Assembly: GCF_016907385.1 (NCBI RefSeq)
Contig: NZ_JAFBBU010000001.1
Coordinates: forward strand, 1,550,001-1,614,000
Direction of reading: 5' to 3'
From: Subtercola frigoramans
GTDB lineage: Bacteria > Actinomycetota > Actinomycetes > Actinomycetales > Microbacteriaceae
Length of the DNA stretch: 64,000 nucleotides
Position 1 is the stretch's first letter; the number at the start of each line of letters is the position of its first letter. A model generated the notes under the pieces. It did no database searches, was not told the origin of the DNA, and saw only the letters and a program-made list of their open reading frames with translations. Below are positions 45,577 to 53,285 of this stretch, one piece after another. The position numbers and the translations under genes were made by a program.

Positions 45577-46005
45577 TCAGCCGTAGCCGCCCTTCTCGAG
45601 CCCGGCTTCGATCTCGAATCGGTTTTTCAGGGGGTCGCGCCCGGCGAGAAAGTAGGCCAACGGGAAGGTGAGGCCGTATTTCTTCCACTGCAGCCGATGA
45701 ATGGCTTCGTGTTCGAGCACGGTCGGCGAGTCGTTCGTGTCGGTCAGGTAGACCCCGCCGATGCACGATCCGCCGCGCGAGAACGACCCGGGCGGCATTC
45801 CGGTGAAGACGAACAGGCCGTCGACCCGGCGGATGCGGCCGGTGCTGAGCACAGCCCCCCACACAATGCCGACCAGCGTCGCGTAGAGGTACCCTGCTGC
45901 CGCGAGCGGCGGGGCAAGAAGGATGGGCCTGATGATCGCGACCACCAGTCGCCGGAGGGGAGCGGGCACGAGTGAGCGCAGGGATGCTGGCAGTGGTGTT
46001 GGCAC
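45577..46005 (-). CDS. Conserved membrane-associated protein with HExxH motif
   Basis: 142 residues. One hydrophobic segment at about 26-55 (IIRPILLAPPLAAAGYLYATLVGIVWGAVLSTG) is followed by a soluble part containing TVLEHEAIHRLQWKKYGLTFPLAYFLAGRDPLKNRFEIEAGLEKGGYG. HEAIH fits the zinc-binding HExxH of metallopeptidases, and a downstream Glu (FEIEAGL) could be a third ligand; activity is unproven. GTG start four bases after the stop of the upstream flavin reductase gene, so probably co-transcribed with it. Confidence 0.75.
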   Translation of the reverse strand: MPTPLPASLRSLVPAPLRRLVVAIIRPILLAPPLAAAGYLYATLVGIVWGAVLSTGRIRRVDGLFVFTGMPPGSFSRGGSCIGGVYLTDTNDSPTVLEHEAIHRLQWKKYGLTFPLAYFLAGRDPLKNRFEIEAGLEKGGYG

Positions 46006-46008
46006 GGT

Positions 46009-47475
46009 CTAGAAACTCGACGTATCCCGGCCATACGTCTCGAGCAGACGCAGCCAGACCTCGCTGAGCGTGGGGTACGACGGTACCGCGTGCCAGAGCC
46101 TGTTGAGGGGCACTTCACCGACCACGGCGATGGTGGCGGAGTGCAGCAGCTCGGCGACGCCCTGCCCGACGAACGTCACGCCCAGGATGACCTGCCGGTC
46201 TTCATCGACGATCATGCGTGCCTGGCCGGAGTAGTTCTCGCTGGTCACACTCGCCCCTGCGACGTTGCCGATCTCGTAGTCGACGGCGCGCACAGAATAG
46301 CCCGCCTTCTGCGCGGCCGCGAGTGTCAGGCCGACGGAGGCGACCTCCGGGTCGGTGAAGGTCACCTGGGGCACAGACTCATGATCTGCCGTCGCGACAT
46401 GGGCGCCCCACGGTTCGATCGAGAGGCGTTTGCCGAGCGCGCGGGCCGCGATGACGTCTCCTGCGGCCCTGGCCTGGTACTTGCCCTGGTGGGTGAGCAG
46501 CGCGCGATGCGTCACATCTCCGGTGGCATAGAGCCACTCACCCGAGAGGGGAGCGCCGTCTTCGCCGACGACGAGCATCGTGTCGTCGGTCGGCAGCCAG
46601 CTGTGCGGCTCGAGGCCGATCGTCTCGAGCCCGAGGTCACCGGTGTTCGGCGTTCGGCCGACGGCCACCAGAAGCTCGTCCACAACGAGTTCTGTGCCGC
46701 CCACTACCAGGGTCACCTCGCCGCCGGCGCCGTCTCGCGAGACAGACGTCGGGGAGGCCCCCAGTTGCACGTCGACGCCCAGCGCGAGCAGGGCATCCTT
46801 CACCCGCTCGCCGGCGAACGGCTCCAGGTTGCTGAGCAGTGCACCTCGTGAAAGCAGAGTCACCTTCGATCCGAGTGAGGCGTAGGCGGTCGCCATCTCG
46901 CAGCCCACCACGCCGCCACCGAGGATGGCGAGCCGTGCCGGGATCTCCTGGGTGCTCGTCGCTTCGCGGCTGGTCCAGGGGGCTGCTCCAGCCAACCCGG
47001 GGATGTCGGGCAGCAGTGCGGCAGAACCGGTCGAGACCGCGACGGCGTGGCGGGCCGTGAGTTGTGTCACCGCGCCCCGGGCATCCGTCAGCGACAGCGC
47101 TTTGGGGCCCGTGAACCGCGCGAAACCGCGCAGCAGCGTGATGCCCGCGCCGGCGACCCACTCGGCCTGGCCGTCGTCGCTCCAGTTGCTGGCGATGCTG
47201 TTGCGCTGCTCGAGCACGGCACGCACGTCGATCTGGCCGGTGACGGCCTCTCGTGCCCCAGACACGTTCTGGGCGGCGCGGACGGCCGCACCGCTTCTCA
47301 GCAGCGCCTTCGACGGCATGCATGCCCAATACGAACACTCGCCGCCGACCAGCTCGGCTTCGACCAGTGCGACGCTGAGCCCTCCCTGCACGGCCCGGTC
47401 GGCGACGTTCTCACCGATCGCACCCCCGCCGATCACGATCAGGTCGAATGTTGTCTCTTCTGGTGAAGCGGTCAT
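46009..47475 (-). CDS. FAD-dependent pyridine nucleotide-disulfide oxidoreductase (Lpd/mercuric reductase-like)
   Basis: 488 residues. VIGGGAIGENVADRAVQGG (FAD), the redox disulfide in GGECSYWACMPSKALLRSG, LAILGGGVVGCEMATAYASLGSKVTLL (NAD(P)H), LYATGDVTHRALLTHQGKYQAR (FAD ribityl) and the C-terminal dimerisation domain with HAVPSYPTLSEVWLRLLETY, containing a His-Pro-like catalytic dyad region. The 'ECSYWACMPSK' form separates it from the classical dihydrolipoyl dehydrogenase (TCLNVGCIPSK). The substrate disulfide is not known; candidates include mycothione-like or lipoamide substrates. AGGG precedes ATG 47475. Confidence 0.88.
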   Translation of the reverse strand: MTASPEETTFDLIVIGGGAIGENVADRAVQGGLSVALVEAELVGGECSYWACMPSKALLRSGAAVRAAQNVSGAREAVTGQIDVRAVLEQRNSIASNWSDDGQAEWVAGAGITLLRGFARFTGPKALSLTDARGAVTQLTARHAVAVSTGSAALLPDIPGLAGAAPWTSREATSTQEIPARLAILGGGVVGCEMATAYASLGSKVTLLSRGALLSNLEPFAGERVKDALLALGVDVQLGASPTSVSRDGAGGEVTLVVGGTELVVDELLVAVGRTPNTGDLGLETIGLEPHSWLPTDDTMLVVGEDGAPLSGEWLYATGDVTHRALLTHQGKYQARAAGDVIAARALGKRLSIEPWGAHVATADHESVPQVTFTDPEVASVGLTLAAAQKAGYSVRAVDYEIGNVAGASVTSENYSGQARMIVDEDRQVILGVTFVGQGVAELLHSATIAVVGEVPLNRLWHAVPSYPTLSEVWLRLLETYGRDTSSF

Positions 47476-47517
47476 TGGTGCCCTTTCGGTCCAGGGTCGC
47501 AGAACCCTGATTCCACA

Positions 47518-48300
47518 CTACCGACCGACGAACTCGGCAGGCTTTCTTTGCACGAAGGCTTGCATTCCGATCACGGAGTCCTCGCTGCCGACCAGCCTCA
47601 CGAGCTCCGGCTGAAGTTCGCGTTCGGCTTCGGCATCGCCCGATCGCACGGCGAGGTGGGCATTGGCGAGCACGGCCTGAACGGCGAGCGGCGCCTGGGC
47701 GGCGACGCGACTCGCGAGTTCGAGAGCCCGGGCAAACTGCTCGCCGTCGGGCACAACCTCCTGCACCAGGCCGATGCGATGAGCTTCGGCGGCGTCGAAA
47801 AGGTCGCCGGTGAGCATCCATCGCATGGCATTGCCCCAGCCGACGGCGCGCGGGAACCTCAGGGTGGCGCCGCCGAAGGGCAGGATGCCCCGCGAGACCT
47901 CGATCTGACCGAACCGGGTCGAGGCAGCGGCGACGGCGATGTCGCTGGCAAGTACCAGTTCGATGCCGAGGGTGAGGCAGGTGCCCTGAACGGCCATGAC
48001 CACTGGTTTGCTGAGGTAGCGGCCCTCGAGCTGCCAGGGGTTGATGCCGCCCTCGACCACGTAGTCGAGACCGTCGGGGCCGATGCGTGGGCCGATGTCG
48101 GCCAGGTCGAGTCCTGCGGTGAAGTGGTCACCGACCGCGTGCACGAGGCCGACCCGCAGTTCGGGGTCATGCTCGAGTTCGCCGTAGGCCGCGGCGAGCT
48201 CCTCAAGAAGGGCGAGATCGGCGGCGTTGCGCTTCTCTGGCCGGTTGAGGCCGATGAGAAGAATGGGGCCTCGGCGTTCGACGGTGATACGCGTGTTCAT
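47518..48300 (-). CDS. Crotonase/enoyl-CoA hydratase family protein
   Basis: 260 residues. Crotonase fold: IGLNRPEKRNAADLALLEELAAAY, AVGDHFTAGLDLADI (oxyanion loop), VVMAVQGTCLTLGIELVLASDIAVAAASTRFGQIEVSRGILPFGGATLRFPRAVG and AQAPLAVQAVLANAHLAV. The catalytic Glu positions are not both clearly present (GIELVLASDI has one), so the reaction type is left open. ATG 48300 is six bases after TAGCAT, suggesting leaderless expression. Confidence 0.88.
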   Translation of the reverse strand: MNTRITVERRGPILLIGLNRPEKRNAADLALLEELAAAYGELEHDPELRVGLVHAVGDHFTAGLDLADIGPRIGPDGLDYVVEGGINPWQLEGRYLSKPVVMAVQGTCLTLGIELVLASDIAVAAASTRFGQIEVSRGILPFGGATLRFPRAVGWGNAMRWMLTGDLFDAAEAHRIGLVQEVVPDGEQFARALELASRVAAQAPLAVQAVLANAHLAVRSGDAEAERELQPELVRLVGSEDSVIGMQAFVQRKPAEFVGR

Positions 48301-48306
48301 GCATCG

Positions 48307-48312
48307 ATGCTA
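48307..48312 (-). promoter_or_regulatory. -10 element (TAGCAT) of the crotonase gene
   Basis: TAGCAT on the reverse strand, six bases before ATG 48300. Confidence 0.45.
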
Positions 48313-48371
48313 CGTCGAACTCGGGGCCGGGACCTGTCAGCCCCGCTGCCAGGCCAGTTGGGGCGGCCGGG

Positions 48372-49265
48372 CTACAGGGGCCGGGTCAGCGCCGAGATGA
48401 TGCGGAGCACCGCAGAAAGGTCGTCAGCGGCCGTATCGGGGCTCGACGGCGCGAACTGCGTGATTCCGGCGCCGACGAGGGTGAAGCGCCGGCGAACCGC
48501 CGTGATGTTCTCCACCAGTGCTGCCACCGTGAGGCCGAAGGGCTCCGGGTAGCTGATGCCGGCGATCTCGGCCGGGTCGAGCACGTCGAGGTCGATGTGC
48601 AGGTACACCGAGGACGCACCGGTCGACTCGACGGCCGCAACCAGCGCATCGCCGCGTTCGAGGTCTTCGCTCTGCTGGAGCTGGTCGACGGTGACGAGCC
48701 GGATCGCCTTCTCCTCTATGAAGGCTTCTTCGTCGTCATCGTACGATCGTGTGCCAGCCAGAACCACCCGCGAAGCGTTCAGCGTCTCGCCAGCAGTGGG
48801 CACCAGCAACTTTGCCCCGTCGCCGAGCAGTGTGCGCAGCACCATGCCTGAGAACGCACCCGAGGGTGATTCCTCGGGTGTGCAGAGGTCTGCGTGGGCA
48901 TCGAGCCACACCACGGCGAGGTCTGGGTGCCTGCCGACCGCGCGGGCGACGGGTGCGAGCTCCACACCGCAGTCCCCGCCGATGGTCACGACGATGCCTG
49001 GTTCGCCCTGGCCGACGCCCTCGCGCTCGCCGTCGTCAGGGTCAGCGCCGAGCGCCGCTGCAACCGCGTCACGGATGCTGAGCACCGAACTGGCCCGGTG
49101 CACCCCCGTATCCAGGCTCTCGCCGGCGCCGAGCGGCACCTCGACACGCCGAGTGACCGCCGCCGGCAGGTCCCCCGCAATCGCATCGGCACCGTCACTG
49201 AGCTGCATGGCCCGGCTCGAACCGGAACCCTGCCACTGGGGAACAACAAGAAAGGTAGCTGGCAC
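48372..49265 (-). CDS. Arginase/agmatinase (ureohydrolase) family protein
   Basis: 297 residues. Manganese-binding motifs of the ureohydrolase fold are visible: GGDCGVELAP, VVWLDAHADLCTP (DAHAD) and YLHIDLDVLDP (DxDxxDP). Arginase, agmatinase or formimidoglutamase-type activity is possible; the family cannot be narrowed from motifs alone. The start is taken at GTG 49265 (VPATFLVVPQWQGSG), six bases after a CAGACT hexamer. The open frame extends upstream without support. It is divergent from the C26 amidotransferase gene. Confidence 0.87.
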   Translation of the reverse strand: MPATFLVVPQWQGSGSSRAMQLSDGADAIAGDLPAAVTRRVEVPLGAGESLDTGVHRASSVLSIRDAVAAALGADPDDGEREGVGQGEPGIVVTIGGDCGVELAPVARAVGRHPDLAVVWLDAHADLCTPEESPSGAFSGMVLRTLLGDGAKLLVPTAGETLNASRVVLAGTRSYDDDEEAFIEEKAIRLVTVDQLQQSEDLERGDALVAAVESTGASSVYLHIDLDVLDPAEIAGISYPEPFGLTVAALVENITAVRRRFTLVGAGITQFAPSSPDTAADDLSAVLRIISALTRPL

Positions 49266-49454
49266 ATTCTCAGTCTGGCACGAGCGTTCGGCCAATGGGT
49301 TGCCGGGCATCCATCGCGTGTCGCACTGTCTTTGCCGGTGAGGTTTGTGACGGCGCGTTACCTGGCGACTGGCCGTGGCGCCTGTGGGGCCGTCTACTTG
49401 AATCACACACCAGCCGTGACCGACAGGCTGCCCTGCAAACGAGAAGAGCTCCGG

Positions 49455-50207
49455 ATGCCCGACACCACCGCCACGAAGACGCTCGCCGTCGTCGAGGTGA
49501 CGCGGTCTCGGCCCGACCGGCCTGAATATCACGCGTACGTCGACACCCTGAACTCGGCCGTCGTCGCCGAAGGGGAGCGGCTCGGGTATTCGGTGCTTCG
49601 CGTCGGGGCCGCAGATGTTGGCACCGAGAAGCTGCTAGAGCTCACTCGCGATGCAGACGCACTCGTCGTCATGGGCGGCGAAGACATCGACCCGAGGTTC
49701 TACGGCGCGGCGTCAGGGTATCGAGGTGAGGGCCAGCACTTCGATGTCGCCGACGAGGCGCAGATCGCTCTGGTGCGTCGCGCGCTCGAACGGCAGACCC
49801 CGCTGCTCGGCATCTGCCGGGGACTTCAGATCATCAACGTCGCCCTCGGCGGCACGCTGCTTCAAGACCTCGGCGAGCAGACCTCGCACACGAATGTCGG
49901 CGTGCCAGTCGAATCGACCATGACCCGACACGAAGTCGATCTGCGTGCGGCGAGCCGACTCGCCGGTCACTTGGGCACCACTCGGGTCGTTGTGCAGAGC
50001 GCTCACCACCAGGCGGCGGATCGCATCGGTGACGACCTGGTCGTCGTGGGAATCGCCGCCGACGGCACCCCCGAAGCGCTCGAGCACAGCTCGGCTCCCA
50101 TCTACGGTGTGCAGTGGCACCCCGAAGACCCTGGCGCACCTGTTGGGCAACTCGCCCTCGTGCTCTCTGCACTGACCAGCTCTGTGGCCGCGCGCGTCGC
50201 TGCGTAA
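49455..50207 (+). CDS. Peptidase C26/gamma-glutamyl-GABA hydrolase-type glutamine amidotransferase
   Basis: 250 residues. Class I glutamine amidotransferase fold: DALVVMGGEDIDPRFYG, nucleophile Cys in PLLGICRGLQIINVALGGTLLQDL, and the His-Glu pair in PIYGVQWHPEDPG. The 'GGEDIDP' signature and the HTNVGVPVESTMTRHEVDL segment place it with PuuD-like gamma-glutamyl-gamma-aminobutyrate hydrolases. ATG 49455 follows AGAAGAG. A long upstream open frame overlaps the divergent arginase-family gene and is not coding. Confidence 0.9.
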   Translation: MPDTTATKTLAVVEVTRSRPDRPEYHAYVDTLNSAVVAEGERLGYSVLRVGAADVGTEKLLELTRDADALVVMGGEDIDPRFYGAASGYRGEGQHFDVADEAQIALVRRALERQTPLLGICRGLQIINVALGGTLLQDLGEQTSHTNVGVPVESTMTRHEVDLRAASRLAGHLGTTRVVVQSAHHQAADRIGDDLVVVGIAADGTPEALEHSSAPIYGVQWHPEDPGAPVGQLALVLSALTSSVAARVAA

Positions 50208-50272
50208 ACCGACAGCGCCGCAGACGCGGCTACGGTCGCGTATCGGCCTTGCTGCTACTGCTGCGTGCTTTG

Positions 50273-50443
50273 TCAGCGCGTGATCGTGCCGACGACGCCG
50301 CTCGCGGCAGGCTCGGCGTGGTGCAGCTCTGCTCGTTCAGCGAGGCGCGGAATTCGCCCCATGATGAGGGCGATGGGCAGAGAGACGATTATCCAGACAG
50401 TGAGAAGAATGGCAACCAGTGCAAACATCATTGTGTGCTCCAT
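50273..50443 (-). CDS. Small single-span membrane protein (56 residues)
   Basis: Reads MEHTMMFALVAILLTVWIIV and continues SLPIALIMGRIPRLAERAELHH to a stop at 50273. One strong hydrophobic helix (about 5-30) is followed by a charged soluble tail. No ribosome binding site, but TACCCT lies five bases before the ATG, a near match to the leaderless arrangement used elsewhere here. Function unknown. Confidence 0.6.
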   Translation of the reverse strand: MEHTMMFALVAILLTVWIIVSLPIALIMGRIPRLAERAELHHAEPAASGVVGTITR

Positions 50444-50479
50444 GGGCAAGGGTAAGGATTCGGGAGTGGAGGAATGATC

Positions 50480-51046
50480 CGCCGAAGGGCCCGAAGGAGC
50501 CGAACCCGACGCTGGGTCACTGGTGCATTTCTCAGAGCATAACGGTCAGCTGAGTGGCGAATGACCGATTCCTGCGTGTCGCGGCCAAATTGCACAGATT
50601 TTGTTCACGGCGTGACTTTCTGACCCCGATTTGAGTGAACCTGCGCGGAATTTCCCTCACGCCGCAGGTACGGAAGGCGCGATGACCCGTCGATCGGTCA
50701 CCTCGTCAGGCCCTCGATCCGAGCCACGAAACCCGTCTCGCCGGTTCTAGCTCCGTCACCCGGAAGCCGCTAATGTACTCGCACCACCTTGGGCGAACGC
50801 CAGACCCTGACGGAGTCACCACAGGGGCTCGCGTGGACATGTCCAATGGTGACGCGGCACTACGCTCAGGATTCACTGCGAGTGACGAATACTACGGACG
50901 CGCATTGCTCCGCTATCCGGCGCCATGACCACGGGTTCCCGCAACGGCCGCACACCCACGCCAATTTCCACTCCGTCGAAATTCGCTGGTCCGCTGAACG
51001 GGAGTCTGTTGTCAGCCGATAGACGGACATCTGTCTGGGCTGAGGC
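50480..51046. other. Intergenic stretch with no supported gene
   Basis: About 570 bases between two small membrane-protein genes. Open frames exist (for example 50789-51022 on the plus strand) but they lack a start signal and their translations are rich in His/Arg/Thr without any pattern. AT content looks higher than in neighbouring genes. No repeat or hairpin stands out. Confidence 0.5.
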
Positions 51047-51052
51047 TAGGTT
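51047..51052 (+). promoter_or_regulatory. -10 element (TAGGTT) of the small membrane-protein gene
   Basis: TAGGTT, six bases, ATG 51059. The same hexamer and spacing precede the paralogue at 63905. Confidence 0.5.
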
Positions 51053-51058
51053 GAGACC

Positions 51059-51277
51059 ATGAATAGGCGTGTTGGTCGGACAGTGCTCGTGATAGTCGGC
51101 GCGATTGCTCTCATCGTGGGCGCGGTGTTTGCGGGGCAGGGCGCAAATCTCATTCCGGGTAGTTCGATGACTGGTGACCGCATGTGGTTGTACATCGGAC
51201 TTATTGTCGCGGCAGTCGGTATTGTCTTGATTCTGCTCGGCCTACGACGAACGCGAAGCGGCCGGAACGACGTCTGA
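51059..51277 (+). CDS. Small two-span membrane protein, copy 1 of a duplicated gene
   Basis: 72 residues: MNRRVGRTVLVIVGAIALIV starts span 1 (about 8-26), a Gly/Ser/Asn loop follows (GQGANLIPGSSMTGDRMW), and span 2 is LYIGLIVAAVGIVLILLG, ending in a basic tail (RRTRSGRNDV). Function unknown. A close paralogue, in the same orientation and with the same promoter hexamer, begins at 63905 and runs off the window. The predicted transcript is leaderless. Confidence 0.75.
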   Translation: MNRRVGRTVLVIVGAIALIVGAVFAGQGANLIPGSSMTGDRMWLYIGLIVAAVGIVLILLGLRRTRSGRNDV

Positions 51278-51408
51278 GGCTAACCGCTGCCCACTCAGAC
51301 GACAATCGATCCAGCCGAGACGGGTGGCCGACGCTGCCGCTGGCTACGCCGAATCGCGAAGAGAACGGTACGCGAGAGTATCAGTTATGAAAGCAAATCC
51401 TTCGTCGA

Positions 51409-51414
51409 TAAACT
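51409..51414 (+). promoter_or_regulatory. -10 element (TAAACT) of the 57-residue protein gene
   Basis: TAAACT, six bases, ATG 51421. Confidence 0.5.
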
Positions 51415-51420
51415 TGGTCG

Positions 51421-51594
51421 ATGACCGAGTACATCGAAGACTGTGACGTATACGCTGCGTCGTCGTATGCCGTCGCCGTATCACACGGGCATCGCATTAC
51501 CCAGAAGGTCGATCTCAAGGCACGGGTCGATACGGAAACGGGCCAGGTCACTTTCTACGTGCCGCTGGACAAGATTGACTCCCTGCGTAAGTAG
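51421..51594 (+). CDS. Small hypothetical protein (57 residues)
   Basis: MTEYIEDCDVYAASSYAVAV is followed by a charged stretch SHGHRITQKVDLKARVDTETG and ends in QVTFYVPLDKIDSLRK. No membrane segment; the alternation of hydrophobic and polar residues suggests a small beta-rich soluble domain. Support for being real comes from the TAAACT hexamer exactly six bases before the ATG and from regular codon use. Function unknown. Confidence 0.55.
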   Translation: MTEYIEDCDVYAASSYAVAVSHGHRITQKVDLKARVDTETGQVTFYVPLDKIDSLRK

Positions 51595-51603
51595 CGTCGA
51601 AGG

Positions 51604-51849
51604 TCATCCCTTCGCCTGTGACCGCGACCGCTCGCTGCTCCACATGACGATGCAGACGAGAAGCAGAACGAAACCCGCGACTGTGCCGATGATCTCCAAC
51701 ATCGAGATATTCTGAGCGACCAGACTCGGTGTCGAGATGAATAAGAACGTCGTGGCGATGAAGTACCAGATCGCTGATCCATTCGATCCGTTCTTGCCGC
51801 CGTCAGGTCTTCGACGGTCACTCTGGCGGACCCCGAGGCTATGTGTCAG
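51604..51849 (-). pseudogene. Possible remnant of a small membrane protein lacking a normal start
   Basis: The reverse-strand frame ending at 51604 reads GGKNGSNGSAIWYFIATTFL, then FISTPSLVAQNISMLEIIGT, then VAGFVLLLVCIVMWSSERSR and a stop. That is two convincing membrane helices with sensible codon use. No ATG, GTG or TTG precedes the first helix in this frame; a CTG at 51849 is the only candidate. A GTG at 51821 in the neighbouring frame (VTVEDLT...) would work only with a frameshift near 51797. Either a decayed gene or one with an unusual start. Confidence 0.4.
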
Positions 51850-51917
51850 CCTGAGCCTTACCGCGCCGCACTCGTCGCGGAGGGTTGCTTGGTTGAGGCT
51901 CTGCTGACAGGCCCGAA

Positions 51918-52418
51918 ATGTTCGACGAAACCGCCGCCCGGCTCGCTGCCCGAACCCGGCTCAGCATCGAAAAAGTGGTTCTCGTGAGCCCTCCGATCTA
52001 CGTTTCTCCTGAGGAACTCAGTGACAAGCTTGATCGCGACGTGATGGATTTCTACCTTCGCGCCTACAAATACGTGCGGGAAAACAAAGTGTTCACGCTC
52101 CGGCATGCCGCGATCCTCGAGCGCTTCCTTTCGATACCCAAGGCGATGGATATCAACGACCGAACCTGGACCCCGTTCGTCAAATCGCTGAAGAACTCCA
52201 TCGAATCGCAGACAACCATCAGCGACCTCGCCTCCATTACGGTACCCATCGATGTCATCTACGGGAGTCTCGATGAATTCCACTCGGATGGCGTGCTCAA
52301 AATCGTTTCGCGCCAGTCAGGCGTTCGAACCCACAGAATCCTCGGCAGTGACCATCTGATCGGCAGACTCCTGGCTACGGCAACGGCCTCAGCGATCGAT
52401 GGAACCCTCGTCGACTGA
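51918..52418 (+). pseudogene. 5'-truncated alpha/beta hydrolase
   Basis: 166 residues matching only the C-terminal half of an alpha/beta hydrolase: KVVLVSPPIYVSPEEL (strand after the nucleophile elbow), a helical cap (RDVMDFYLRAYKYVRENKVFTLRHAAILERF), SLKNSIESQTTISDLASITVPIDVIYGSLDEF (acid residue) and THRILGSDHLIGRLLA (catalytic His). The oxyanion HG motif and the GxSxG nucleophile, about 100 residues, are missing. Upstream sequence encodes an unrelated frame on the other strand, so the gene seems cut by a rearrangement near 51880-51917. The 3' end overlaps the convergent GT8 gene by 30 bases. Confidence 0.7.
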
Positions 52419-53252
52419 GGTCGGTGCGCTCAGGGTGTCAGCCATCTCCCACCAGAGTCGGGCCAGGTCGAAGTAACGATCAGAGGGGTCGAGCGGCTTC
52501 TCCCACGGCTTGTCGATGATGTAGTGGATGTTCTTGACTTTCGTCTGGTCCCAGACCGTCGGGTGTTGTTGCGGCAGGGTCTTCAGTGCGTTGTAGACAT
52601 AGGGCAGGGGACGCCAGCGGTCTGCGTAGAACTCGTTCAGGAAATCTTGCTCGGCGAACGGGTAGCGTGACAGGTCCTCCACCTTCGCCAGCCGCTCGAC
52701 CATGTCGGCGAGCACGGCCTCGTCGGGCGACAACGCGAGGAATCCACCGTTCAGGTAGTTGTCGGTTGCTCCCGGCTCGGTGACGTGGTCCCCACCCCGG
52801 CAGTGGGTGTAGAAGCAGTTCTCGGGCGTCCAGCTCGGCGGATAGCTTGCGATCCGGTTGGGGTTGCATCGGCAGGCGTGGCACGCAGCGATGGCTCCGT
52901 CGGCCAGATCGAGCGAGAACAGCTCATCCATGTTCTGGGTCACCAGCATGTCGGCGTCAAGAAAGACGACACGCTCGAACTCGGTGAGACCCCAGACGGC
53001 CAGCTTGGTCCACACCTCTGCGAACCGGGAGTTCGCGTAGCTGCTGGCCGAACCTCCAGCCGGGCGCAGCGGAGCCACGTCGCAGAGTAGACACCCTTCG
53101 GTTCTGAGGAGATCCCGGGTCTGGTCGTCGATCTCCTCGGTGACCATGACGACAAGGGGAGCCTCGCTGCCAGAAGCCGCCAGTGAGGCGCGCAGCGTTC
53201 GAACACCGATCACGTAGTTGGGTTGCGTCAGCAACGTCACCCAGGCGTTCAT
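52389..53252 (-). CDS. GT8-family (glycogenin-like) glycosyltransferase
   Basis: 287 residues. WVTLLTQPNYVIGVRTLRASLAASGSEAPLVVMVT and RFAEVWTKLAVWGLTEFERVVFLDADMLVTQNMDELF show the GT-A fold with the DxD metal site (FLDADML); NGGFLALSPDEAV and FAEQDFLNEFYADRWRPLPYVYNA are further glycogenin/GT8 motifs. KNIHYIIDKPWEKPL includes the C-terminal His ligand region. It resembles cytosolic glycogenin or galactinol synthase-type enzymes that transfer from nucleotide sugars. AGGAG lies nine bases before ATG 53252. It follows the FAD oxidase gene by 33 bases, likely one operon. Confidence 0.9.
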   Translation of the reverse strand: MNAWVTLLTQPNYVIGVRTLRASLAASGSEAPLVVMVTEEIDDQTRDLLRTEGCLLCDVAPLRPAGGSASSYANSRFAEVWTKLAVWGLTEFERVVFLDADMLVTQNMDELFSLDLADGAIAACHACRCNPNRIASYPPSWTPENCFYTHCRGGDHVTEPGATDNYLNGGFLALSPDEAVLADMVERLAKVEDLSRYPFAEQDFLNEFYADRWRPLPYVYNALKTLPQQHPTVWDQTKVKNIHYIIDKPWEKPLDPSDRYFDLARLWWEMADTLSAPTSVDEGSIDR

Positions 53253-53285
53253 GGCAGGCGCTCCTGTCTTGGTGGCTGTGTCACG

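Noticed and set aside
50789..51022. 77-codon forward frame in the 50.5-51.0 kb gap
   Set aside because: No ribosome binding site or correctly spaced -10 and an odd composition; cannot be supported.
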